NCBI GenBank assembly: GCA_964418085.1
Contig: CAYQKB010000017.1
Coordinates: 1-22,768 of the forward strand
DNA: 22,768 nt
Direction: 5' to 3'
From: JBBTYG01 sp964418085
GTDB taxonomy: Bacteria > Patescibacteriota > Minisyncoccia > UBA6257 > 2-01-FULL-56-20
The notes under the pieces are model-generated. The model did not search any database and was not told the DNA's origin. It saw only the letters and a program-made list of their open reading frames with translations. Of the stretch, positions 1 through 7,217 are shown piece by piece (the stretch's first letter is position 1; the number at the start of each line of letters is the position of its first letter). A program made the translations under genes and the position numbers.

Positions 1-22
1 CTGGAGCTCCGGCGAAGCGGGT

Positions 23-100
23 CGGGGAACCGCGTTCGGTTCCCCGAGTAGGAGAATACTAAGAACCGAGGGTTCTTAGGGAGTCCCGCTTTAGCGGGAC
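23..100. repeat. Cluster of three consecutive perfect hairpins
   Basis: Three stem-loops follow one another. The first pairs 23-31 with 38-46 (9 bp, arms CGGGGAACC/GGTTCCCCG). The second pairs 59-67 with 71-79 (9 bp, loop GAG). The third pairs 83-90 with 93-100 (8 bp, loop TT). None is followed by a T-run, so they do not look like ordinary terminators for a gene to the left. The arms are GC-rich and unrelated in sequence to one another. I see no gene in 1-248; the rest (101-248) is plain intergenic DNA with no convincing promoter. The cluster could be a repetitive intergenic palindrome or an mRNA 3'-end stabiliser of a gene outside the window. Confidence 0.6.
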
Positions 101-248
101 GACGTTCGCTTCCCGGCTGCCCAACCAAAATGCGTCACTGTGTCATTTCTTCTCGGAGTGCTCCATCCAGCACATCTGCCTCGTCATTCCTTACGCCACA
201 CAAGATTTGCTTGTATCGCGGCCGAAGATATTTTAAGATAGGGACTGA

Positions 249-1781
249 ATGAAAAAAACCTTCATCCTTGTAATACTCGATGGCTGGGGCATTGGGAAAA
301 ACGATGAATCAAACCCGGTGTATGTCGTAAATCCGAAAAATTTCGCCTGGCTTAAAGATAATTTCCCCATGACGAGTCTCCAGGCATCCGGCATCTCGGT
401 AGGCCTCCCATGGGGAGAAACCGGGAACAGCGAAGTGGGGCACCTTACGCTTGGAGCGGGAAAAATCCTCTATCAATACTATCCTAAAATTACGCTCGCG
501 ATCCGGGATAAAACTTTTTTTTCGAACCCCGCTCTCACAAATGCCTTTGCACATGCACGGGAAAATAATTCCGCCGTGAACCTCGTTGGCCTCTTGAGCA
601 CCGCAAATGTACATGCGTCTCTCGAACACATTGAAGCGCTTCTCAAAATGGCGGAAATGGAAAAAGTTGAAAACGTGAAACTGCATCTCTTCGCTGACGG
701 GAAAGACAACCCGCCAAACACACTTGAAACATTTTTAAAAAAGATCCCAAAAGAAAAGCTTGCGACGCTCACTGGCCGGTACTACGCGATGGATCGCAAA
801 AAGAACTGGGCACTTACCCAAACCGCGTACGAAAACCTTACGGGGCAGGGCGGAACGTTATCCGCAGATCCGGATGCCGCAATCCAGGCAACCTACGCGC
901 GAGGTCTTACGGAAGAATACCTGCCACCACTACGCTTCGGTATCAATAAGTCGATTCAAGAAAATGACGCGGTTATATTTTTTAATTTCAGGGAAGATAG
1001 CATCCGCCAGCTCGCGGAGGCATTTATTATTCCGGGATTTTCATATTTTCCTGTAAAAGATTTTAAAAATCTGTATATCATAACGATGACCAGATACGAA
1101 GATAAATTTACGGTTCCGGTCGTATTTCCGACGGACGTGGTAGAAAGCCCGCTGGGCAAAGTATTGAGCGATGCAGGCAAAAACCAGCTCCGCCTCGCCG
1201 AAACATATAAATATGCGCACGTGACTTCGTTCTTTAATGGTCATAGAGAGCTGCCTTTTTTGAATGAATACCGGATATTGATTCCTTCTGCTCCCGCTCC
1301 CCACGCCGAAGACCATCCGGAAATGATGGCCGGGCCGCTCACCGACCGCCTGATAGAAGCAATCCAAAGCCACGGATTCGACTTCATACTCGCAAATTAC
1401 TCGAACGCAGACACAATAGGACACACGGCAAACTACGACGCCGGACTCCGCACGGTGGAAGAACTGGACAAACAAATCGGGCGGCTCCTCAAAGTCACAA
1501 TAAATTCTGAAACGGTACTCGTGATTACATCTGACCACGGAAACATTGAAGAAATGATTGACCCGGTAACGGGCCTGCCTGAGAGCCAGCACGATCCAAA
1601 CCCCGTTCCGTTTTATCTCATAGCGCCAGAGTTTAAGGGAAAGAAATTTGTGAATTGGAAAAATCTTGCAAACGAAACAATGGGATCGCTTGCCGACGTT
1701 GCGCCGACAATTTTGGAACTCATGGGGATAGAGAAACCGCTCGATATGACGGGGCGAAGCCTGCTCGAAGGGCTTATATAA
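249..1781 (+). CDS. gpmI: 2,3-bisphosphoglycerate-independent phosphoglycerate mutase family protein, altered substrate pocket
   Basis: This cytosolic alkaline-phosphatase-superfamily enzyme would interconvert 3- and 2-phosphoglycerate in lower glycolysis through a phosphoserine and two Mn ions. Its 510 residues match the family's usual length. The metal and nucleophile set is present: D11 in DGWG, S61 in TGNSEVGH, H122, D388 and H392 in NADTIGH, D429 and H430 in SDHGN, and H448 in QHDPNPVPF. GRYYAMDR (176-183) and FNFR (245-248) are also kept. Compared with the Geobacillus enzyme as I recall it, several substrate contacts differ: Arg153 is K152, Arg191 is L189, Arg264 is S251 and Lys336 is P349. 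The family assignment is firm. The exact substrate is less certain, and a related phosphoryl transfer is possible. No Shine-Dalgarno is evident, and yebC follows 68 bases downstream on the same strand. Confidence 0.88.
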   Translation: MKKTFILVILDGWGIGKNDESNPVYVVNPKNFAWLKDNFPMTSLQASGISVGLPWGETGNSEVGHLTLGAGKILYQYYPKITLAIRDKTFFSNPALTNAFAHARENNSAVNLVGLLSTANVHASLEHIEALLKMAEMEKVENVKLHLFADGKDNPPNTLETFLKKIPKEKLATLTGRYYAMDRKKNWALTQTAYENLTGQGGTLSADPDAAIQATYARGLTEEYLPPLRFGINKSIQENDAVIFFNFREDSIRQLAEAFIIPGFSYFPVKDFKNLYIITMTRYEDKFTVPVVFPTDVVESPLGKVLSDAGKNQLRLAETYKYAHVTSFFNGHRELPFLNEYRILIPSAPAPHAEDHPEMMAGPLTDRLIEAIQSHGFDFILANYSNADTIGHTANYDAGLRTVEELDKQIGRLLKVTINSETVLVITSDHGNIEEMIDPVTGLPESQHDPNPVPFYLIAPEFKGKKFVNWKNLANETMGSLADVAPTILELMGIEKPLDMTGRSLLEGLI

Positions 1782-1849
1782 AATCGGTTGCTGTCTCTCG
1801 TCTGCGAGTGGATTTTTGAAATAGTTTTCGGTAAAATCATCACACAGAA

Positions 1850-2389
1850 ATGTCAGGACACTCACATTGGGCGGGAATAAAACATAAAAAAGAAATCACC
1901 GATCAAAAAAAGGGGAAGGTCTTTTCGAAACTCATCTCGGCGATTTCCGTTGCTGCGAAGTCGGAACCGAACCCCGACTTCAACCCCCGACTTCGCACCG
2001 CAATCCTTACGGCGCGACAGGAGAGCGTACCAAACGATAAAATAGACCAGGCAATAAAACGCGCGGCTGAGGCGGGCCAGAGTCTCGAGGAATTGATTTT
2101 TGAGGCATATGGTCCGGGCGGAACGGCAATCCTGATTGTTACAATCAGCGACAACAAAAATTTGGCTGTGTCCGAAATAAAAAAGCTGCTGGGAGATTTG
2201 GGAGGGAAATGGGCAGAACCGGGAAGCGTGCGATGGGCATTCGAGGAGCTCCCGCGGGAACAGAGCTCGGGTTGGAAAGCGCGCTTCCCTATCGAGATAT
2301 CGGAAGCCGACAAAAAACAGCTTCTGACGCTCGTGGAGGCGCTTGAGGATCACGGCGCAGTCCAAAACATATTTACAAACGTCCAATGA
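1850..2389 (+). CDS. yebC: YebC/PmpR family protein, internally shortened
   Basis: YebC-family proteins are cytosolic and act as transcriptional regulators or as translation factors that relieve ribosome stalling at proline-rich stretches. The N-terminus, MSGHSHWAGIKHKKEITDQK, is the family signature, followed by VFSKLI and the helical domain with NDKIDQAIKRA. The AYGPGG motif is intact near residue 87, and the C-terminus ends in the usual ALEDHGAVQNIFTN form. The length is 179 residues, against roughly 240-250 for typical members. The missing part lies between GSVRWAFEE (about 124) and PIEISEADKK (about 147), where one ferredoxin-like lobe normally sits. The reading frame is clean, so this is a compact form, not a frameshift. 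Its end overlaps ruvC by 4 bases (ATGA), implying translational coupling. A TAAAAT sequence at 1832-1837 may be its -10 box. Confidence 0.9.
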   Translation: MSGHSHWAGIKHKKEITDQKKGKVFSKLISAISVAAKSEPNPDFNPRLRTAILTARQESVPNDKIDQAIKRAAEAGQSLEELIFEAYGPGGTAILIVTISDNKNLAVSEIKKLLGDLGGKWAEPGSVRWAFEELPREQSSGWKARFPIEISEADKKQLLTLVEALEDHGAVQNIFTNVQ

Positions 2390-2853
2390 TTATCCTCGGC
2401 ATTGATCCGGGCACGAGAAGAGTCGGCTACGGGATAGTGGAATACGACAAAGGGGCAATATCGCTTAAAGACACGGGTCTCCTTAAAATTGAAAGTGTGG
2501 ACGACCCGCAAGCGCTCCAAGAAATTCGGGAACGGATAAAAACCCTCGTTGCGAAATTCAAACCATTAATACTCTCAATTGAAAAACTGTACTTTGCGAA
2601 AAATCAAAAAACAGCTCTCCAAGTAGCCCAAGCAAGAGGGGTAATAATCTCTACCGCAGTCGAAAAAGGCCTCGAGATCCAGGAATTCGGGCCAAACGAA
2701 ATAAAGCTGGGGGTAACTGGCTATGGACTCTCGGATAAAAAAGCTGTTCTTAAAATGGTTCGCCTCATATTACGCGAACCGAAGCTCGATATTATAGACG
2801 ATGCAAGCGATGCACTCGCGGTAGCCATTGTTGCCTGCCGCCGTCGCTTGTAA
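2386..2853 (+). CDS. ruvC: Holliday junction resolvase RuvC
   Basis: This Mg-dependent endonuclease cuts Holliday junctions symmetrically during recombinational repair, normally with the RuvAB branch-migration motor. The RNase H-like fold is recognisable from IDPGTRRVGYG with catalytic D7, from SIEKLYF with E66, and from IIDDASDALAVAI, where D139 and D142 fill the last two acidic positions. The length of 155 residues is normal. The start overlaps the yebC stop as ATGA, so the two are probably co-translated, an arrangement common in bacteria. ruvA and ruvB are not next to it here; the following 300 bases carry repeats and a promoter instead. Confidence 0.96.
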   Translation: MIILGIDPGTRRVGYGIVEYDKGAISLKDTGLLKIESVDDPQALQEIRERIKTLVAKFKPLILSIEKLYFAKNQKTALQVAQARGVIISTAVEKGLEIQEFGPNEIKLGVTGYGLSDKKAVLKMVRLILREPKLDIIDDASDALAVAIVACRRRL

Positions 2854-2874
2854 ACCAAGGATAATGGGCTAGGT

Positions 2875-2929
2875 ACCTCAAAGCGAAGTCTGCATTTTTA
2901 TAGACCTAAGCGAAGACGGACATTTTTAA
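2875..2929 (+). repeat. Two-copy imperfect tandem repeat downstream of ruvC
   Basis: A unit of about 27 bases beginning ACCTCAAAGCGAAG (2875-2901) is repeated as ACCTAAGCGAAGAC (2904-2929). Both copies continue into a GCATTTTTA or ACATTTTTA tract. It lies in the non-coding gap after ruvC, just left of the large foldback. The function is unknown; it could be duplicated regulatory sites or simple slippage. Confidence 0.45.
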
Positions 2930-2944
2930 ACCCACAACGTAAGC

Positions 2945-3070
2945 TTTCCCTTTTTCGGAACATCTCGGAACCCTCACGGCTTGGTATCCCATTCGTATGG
3001 GATCGTGAGGGTGAGAGCGAGTGCCTGATTTTCGCAGGAAAAATCAGAGCACGCTTCCGAAAAAGGGAAA
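2945..3070. repeat. 126-base foldback with 16-bp terminal inverted repeats and two internal hairpins
   Basis: The outer arms, 2945-2960 and 3055-3070, are perfect 16-bp inverse complements (TTTCCCTTTTTCGGAA). Inside are two further stems. The first pairs CCCTCACG (2971-2978) with CGTGAGGG (3004-3011) and is extended by ATCCCAT/ATGGGAT (2986-2992/2997-3003). The second pairs CTGATTTT (3025-3032) with AAAATCAG (3040-3047). As RNA or single-stranded DNA this would form a three-way junction. There is no open frame in it, and no flanking target duplication is obvious. It sits between ruvC and the next promoter. It could be a small non-autonomous mobile repeat, a structured RNA, or the 3' end of the yebC-ruvC transcript. 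Confidence 0.7.
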
Positions 3071-3081
3071 ACTGGAGTGTA

Positions 3082-3109
3082 TTGACAGATTCAAATAGTA
3101 AAATATACT
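3082..3109 (+). promoter_or_regulatory. Sigma70-type promoter for the acidic small protein
   Basis: A perfect TTGACA -35 box (3082-3087) is separated by 16 bases from TATACT (3104-3109), with an AT-rich spacer. It is one of the best promoter matches in the window. Transcription would begin near 3116, about 34 bases before the ATG at 3150. Confidence 0.7.
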
Positions 3110-3149
3110 TTTAAAAACTAAAAAAGGTCGAGAGAATTCTATAGACACC

Positions 3150-3311
3150 ATGGTAGAAGAATCAACAATATTAAAATCGTCCTTCAGAGGTTTGAGCGAC
3201 GAAGAGGACGAGGAAAAAAACGAGGAAATACCGCTCGACGAAAATCCGGGCGAGGATGGAGCTGCCCCCGGGATAGAAAACCCGGACGACGAGGAAGAGG
3301 AGCTCCAGTAA
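3150..3311 (+). CDS. Small, highly acidic hypothetical protein (53 aa)
   Basis: The frame runs from ATG 3150 to TAA 3311. It encodes 53 residues, of which 21 are Asp or Glu and only three are Lys or Arg. Acidic clusters lie at 17-26 (DEEDEEKNEE) and 46-51 (DDEEEE), with proline and glycine between them, and there is no hydrophobic segment. It is probably a disordered soluble protein. The support for a real gene is its context: a strong promoter 34-68 bases upstream, and a hairpin plus a terminator within about 110 bases downstream, making a compact monocistronic unit. There is no good Shine-Dalgarno (only AAGG, about 23 bases away). I do not recognise the family. It could be a nucleic-acid mimic, an ion or protein buffer, or a partner of a basic protein; these are guesses. 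Confidence 0.6.
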   Translation: MVEESTILKSSFRGLSDEEDEEKNEEIPLDENPGEDGAAPGIENPDDEEEELQ

Positions 3312-3373
3312 ATCCTCGTGCTCGCGCGCGGCAATCCCTTGCCGCGTCTCGAAGCTCGCCTCAGCAGCAAAAT

Positions 3374-3417
3374 AAAACAGCCCTTGTATCCAATGTGCCG
3401 GAGCGGGGCTGTTTTTT
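3374..3417 (+). terminator. Intrinsic terminator after the acidic small protein
   Basis: AAAACAGCCC (3374-3383) pairs perfectly with GGGCTGTTTT (3406-3415), and the T-run continues to 3417. The A-rich left arm makes it potentially bidirectional. A separate perfect 8-bp hairpin, CGCGGCAA with loop TCCC (3327-3346), lies between the stop codon and this terminator. Together they close the transcript that starts near 3116 and separate it from the penicillin-binding protein gene. Confidence 0.8.
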
Positions 3418-3478
3418 AATAAGTTACTGACCAAACCGTGTCCACGCTGCACTTCTCAGAAAAATCTGCAATAATGTA

Positions 3479-5929
3479 ATGGCGATGAAACGGCTATTCC
3501 TCAAAACAAAGAAATTAAGAACCGCAAGACGGATACTCATACTATGCGCGGGTGTCGTTGCGGCCGGAGCTGTCTGTGCGACCCTCTTTGTTTTATATCT
3601 TTCAAAAAACCTCCCGACCATAGAACAAATTTCATCGCGGCAAGTGAGCCAGTCAACAAAAATTTTTGACAGGACGGGCACAACGCTTCTATACGAAATC
3701 AGCGGCGGGCAGGAACGGACCGTAGTCCCGCTCGAAACAATTCCAAAATATTTAAAAGACGCCACCATCTCCATAGAAGACGAACGATTTTACGACGAAC
3801 CGGCATTCGATTGGAAAGGGATTATGAGAGCATTGATTACGGATTTGAGTCATAGGCAAACACTCCAAGGAGGATCAACGATCACGCAACAACTCGCAAA
3901 AAATGCATTCCTCACTGCGGACCAAACCATAACCAGAAAACTGAAAGAAATAATTCTTGCGGTAAAAATAAACCGATATTATTCAAAAGACCAGATTCTC
4001 GCCTTATACCTGAATGAAATTTCCTACGGCGCGACTGTATACGGCGTGGAGGCAGCAAGCGAAGCATTCTTCGATAAGAATGTCGGCGACCTCACTCTCG
4101 CGGAAAGCGCCGTCATCGCAGCGCTCCCGAAAGCGCCGAGCTATTATTCACCGTGGGGAAATCACGTACAAGAATTATTAAATCGGCAAAAAGTGGTTTT
4201 GAAAAAAATGCTCGACCTTGGGAAAATAACCCAGAAAGAATATGACGATGCGGTGAAGTCTCATATTTCTTTTTCAACGCAGGGCAAGGGAATAAAGGCT
4301 CCGCACTTCGTGATGGACGTTCAGGAATATCTGGTTCAAAAATACGGAGAAGATCTCGTGGAGAAAGGGGGGCTTCGCGTTTTGACCACATTAAATTGGG
4401 ATCTGCAGCAAGCGGCGGAAAAAGCCGTTTCGGACGGCGCAGCTCGAAACGAAACATTGTACGGCGGCAAAAATGCGGCGTTAGTCGCGGAAGATACAAA
4501 AACAGGACAGATTCTTGCACTTGTTGGATCTCGGGATTATTTTGAAACCGCGAATGACGGAAATTTTGATGTGGTAACGCAAGGTCTGCGGCAGCCAGGG
4601 TCGGCCTTAAAACCGTTTGTATATCTCACAACGTTTGAAAAGGGATTAACACCCGACACAGTTCTCTTTGATGTCCCCACTGAATTCACCGCCAATAATC
4701 CGCTCTGTCCTCCAGTGCCCGACTACAATAATGATTCTCCAAAATGTTTTCACCCCGAAGATTATGGCGGGCAATTTAAAGGGCCTCTTTCAATACGCCT
4801 TGCCCTCGCCCAGTCAATAAACATTCCGGCGGTGAAAGCGCTCTATATTGCAGGAGTTAAAAACGCCATCCAAAAAGCAACGTTGTTTGGAATCACAACA
4901 CTCACAAACCCCGATACCTATGGCCTGTCACTCGTCCTGGGAGGTGGCGCGGTGCGGCTCATTGACCTGATTAAGGCGTACTCGGTGCTCTCTCAGGACG
5001 GTGTAAGACGGGACCAAACGATGATACTGGAAATTAAAGATTCGAACGGTCGGATATTGGAATCGTATCAGGACAAAAGCGAGCAGGTTAATGACCCTCA
5101 GCCAGTTCGGCTTATAAATGATGTACTCTCCGATGTCGACGCCCGCCGAGGACTCTTTGGCGCAGGAGTCGGGGCCACTACCTTCCCAGGATACGATGTA
5201 GCCCTCAAAACTGGCACAAGCAACGATTATCGTGACGCATGGTCAATCGGATACACTCCGTCAATCGTCGTGGGAGTGTGGGCCGGTAATAACGACAACT
5301 CTCCCATGCACCGCCAAGGATCGAGTATTCTTGCTGCTGTTCCGATATGGGAAAGTTTTATGGCAACCGCGGTAAAAAGTATTCCCCAGGACACATTCAT
5401 AAAACCGGATCCTGTTATGCCTCAGAAGCCAATCCTCAGCGGCGACTATCTTAATAACAAACAAATTCATACAATACTCTACTACATCAACAAAAACAGT
5501 CCATTGGGCCCCCCGCTTTCCAATCCGGATGACGATCCTCAGTTTAAAAATTGGGAGCCGGGAGTTCTGGAGTGGGCAAGAAATAATATTCCGAATTTCA
5601 ACGAATACAACCAAGGAGGAGCGCAGCCGCAGGCAGGCGCAGCAACTTCTTTTTTAAAGATAGAAATACAAAAGCCGGCCGCGGGAGAATTCATAGGGAG
5701 CCCTCTTGATGTCCAGGCTTCGATAACCAGCCAAGTACCTTTGGCGTATATAAAAATATACTGGAATGGAGTCGCTATTGACCAGGTTGTCGCACAAGGA
5801 ACAAGTTATTTATTTTCTAAGAGCTATCCCCGCCCCACAGGAACACAATCCCAAAATTTAATTGGAGTTGAAGCGACAGACCAGAGCGGTTTTACAAACA
5901 AGACAAGTGTGATTGTCTACAATAAATAG
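3479..5929 (+). CDS. Class A penicillin-binding protein (bifunctional transglycosylase/transpeptidase)
   Basis: The protein polymerises lipid II into glycan strands and crosslinks the stem peptides on the outer face of the membrane. A single N-terminal membrane anchor spans about 19-41. The GT51 domain follows: EDERFY with catalytic E100, GGSTITQQLAKN (131-142) and RKLKEIILA with E157. The usual motif-1 His-Gly is missing (DEPAFDW, not EHxGFDW). The transpeptidase domain carries S375-x-x-K378, S446-I-N448 and K577-T-G. The last 100 residues (about 715-816) form a beta-rich module similar to the C-terminal domain of PBP1C-type proteins. ATG 3479 gives 816 residues; ATG 3485, two codons later, is an equally possible start. 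The gene converges on dnaN with 59 bases between. Confidence 0.95.
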   Translation: MAMKRLFLKTKKLRTARRILILCAGVVAAGAVCATLFVLYLSKNLPTIEQISSRQVSQSTKIFDRTGTTLLYEISGGQERTVVPLETIPKYLKDATISIEDERFYDEPAFDWKGIMRALITDLSHRQTLQGGSTITQQLAKNAFLTADQTITRKLKEIILAVKINRYYSKDQILALYLNEISYGATVYGVEAASEAFFDKNVGDLTLAESAVIAALPKAPSYYSPWGNHVQELLNRQKVVLKKMLDLGKITQKEYDDAVKSHISFSTQGKGIKAPHFVMDVQEYLVQKYGEDLVEKGGLRVLTTLNWDLQQAAEKAVSDGAARNETLYGGKNAALVAEDTKTGQILALVGSRDYFETANDGNFDVVTQGLRQPGSALKPFVYLTTFEKGLTPDTVLFDVPTEFTANNPLCPPVPDYNNDSPKCFHPEDYGGQFKGPLSIRLALAQSINIPAVKALYIAGVKNAIQKATLFGITTLTNPDTYGLSLVLGGGAVRLIDLIKAYSVLSQDGVRRDQTMILEIKDSNGRILESYQDKSEQVNDPQPVRLINDVLSDVDARRGLFGAGVGATTFPGYDVALKTGTSNDYRDAWSIGYTPSIVVGVWAGNNDNSPMHRQGSSILAAVPIWESFMATAVKSIPQDTFIKPDPVMPQKPILSGDYLNNKQIHTILYYINKNSPLGPPLSNPDDDPQFKNWEPGVLEWARNNIPNFNEYNQGGAQPQAGAATSFLKIEIQKPAAGEFIGSPLDVQASITSQVPLAYIKIYWNGVAIDQVVAQGTSYLFSKSYPRPTGTQSQNLIGVEATDQSGFTNKTSVIVYNK

Positions 5930-5988
5930 CGCACGCGAATAATCGTTTTTTTTGGAAACCGAATTACTGCCACCGAAGAGTTGCGGGC

Positions 5989-7098
5989 CTACGCGGCTAT
6001 CGGTTTCAAAATATAAAAATACGATCCATCTCCTGCAGATTTTATTTCGGACGGATCCCCTTCTTTATTTATACCCAGAAAAACTTCTTCCGTTTTTATG
6101 GCTTTAAGTGCATCGGCTACGTACCTCCAGTTGAAAACTATTTCTTGGGATTCCCCTTTTATTTTCCCGGATAACATATATGTGTTTTCGCCTAAGGTAT
6201 CGCTCGCAGACATCACTTCAATCACTTTTTTATCCGGTTGAATTTTAAACTTTATCTCGTTGTTTTTATTACTAAGCACACTTACCAATTTGAGAGAGTT
6301 TATAAAATCTTCTTTTTTAACCACGATCTCAGCGTTAAATTTTTTGGGGACAAGCGCGGTGTAATCCGGAAAATTTCCGTCGATGAGTCTGGATAATATG
6401 TCAGCCCGCTCGGTTGTGAAAAGAATTTGATTTTCGTCATGAAATATTTTTACGGTTTCTTCGTCTTTAAATATTCGCAAAACATACTCGGCTGTTTTTA
6501 AGGGGACGAGAACTTTAAAGCCCTCCGCATGAGTGGCGGAAAACTGTTCGGGAGTAAGTATTTTCTCCGACAATCTAAAGCTGTCTGTCGCTGCAAATCT
6601 CAAAGCGTCAACGGAAAAGTTGAAAAGAATACTGTTTAATTCCGGCCGTAAATCGTTTGCCTGGGAGGAAACGAGAACCTGTCCGATTGCATCTTTCAGT
6701 GTCGCCGCTTGTATCTCCAAAAAAAAGTCTTTATTTTTTATTTTCGGGGTTGGGGGAAATTCATCTGCGGAAATTCCCTGAAGCGCAGCTTCGTAATTAT
6801 CGGTTTTAATTTCTATTTTTGTTCCCTTGTGTTCGATGTTTAATCGGTCATTGTGGATATTATTTATAATATTCGAAAACAGTTTTATGGGGGCTGTGTA
6901 CTTCCCCTCCTCGATCACTTTACTCCCCACCACACAGCTCACTGCAACCTCTAAATTCGTCGCCGTTATTTTTAACCTGTTGTTTTCCGCCGACAATAAA
7001 AAGTTTTTTAAAACCGGGAGATTAATATTTTCGTTCTCGATCTTTTCCACAACCCCAACCGCTTCTTTTAAGTTATCCCGTATAATAATAAACTTCAT
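5989..7098 (-). CDS. dnaN: DNA polymerase III beta subunit (sliding clamp)
   Basis: The beta clamp is a homodimeric ring around DNA that tethers polymerase III and repair proteins. The protein has 369 residues, the normal length for three repeated clamp folds. It opens MKFIIIRDNLKEAVGVVEKI. Family hallmarks include KITATNLEVAVSC near 58-70 (the usual L.ATD.E segment), FAATDSFRLSEK in the middle domain, and RLIDGNFPDY at 237-246. The end, SYFYILKPIAA, replaces the canonical YxYVxMPxRL ending, so the extreme C-terminal partner-binding residues are diverged. It lies 119 bases downstream of dnaA on the same strand. A weak TTGCGT-N18-TATAAA (7118-7147) could give it a promoter of its own. Confidence 0.96.
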   Translation of the reverse strand: MKFIIIRDNLKEAVGVVEKIENENINLPVLKNFLLSAENNRLKITATNLEVAVSCVVGSKVIEEGKYTAPIKLFSNIINNIHNDRLNIEHKGTKIEIKTDNYEAALQGISADEFPPTPKIKNKDFFLEIQAATLKDAIGQVLVSSQANDLRPELNSILFNFSVDALRFAATDSFRLSEKILTPEQFSATHAEGFKVLVPLKTAEYVLRIFKDEETVKIFHDENQILFTTERADILSRLIDGNFPDYTALVPKKFNAEIVVKKEDFINSLKLVSVLSNKNNEIKFKIQPDKKVIEVMSASDTLGENTYMLSGKIKGESQEIVFNWRYVADALKAIKTEEVFLGINKEGDPSEIKSAGDGSYFYILKPIAA

Positions 7099-7217
7099 TA
7101 ATATAGTATTTAATTATTTTATAGTTATTGTTTATTAAGAGACGCAATATGGGGATATCTATTTTTTTCGTTGGTACTCAACAAGTAAAAAATAAATACG
7201 TGTGGACAGCGGTGTTA

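Noticed and set aside
1041..1865. A 274-codon open frame on the minus strand opposite gpmI
   Set aside because: It lies fully antisense to a strongly conserved gene, has no family signature, and its residue composition (Cys, Arg, Phe-rich) is typical of a shadow frame.
5946..5953. T-run after the penicillin-binding protein gene as an intrinsic terminator
   Set aside because: No stable stem precedes it; the nearest 8-bp inverted repeat (5955-5962/6000-6007) lies after the T-run and has a 37-base loop.
7201..7209. TGTGGACAG between dnaA and dnaN as a second DnaA box
   Set aside because: It matches only 7 of 9 consensus positions and has no neighbouring boxes, so it is not better than chance in an AT-rich gap.
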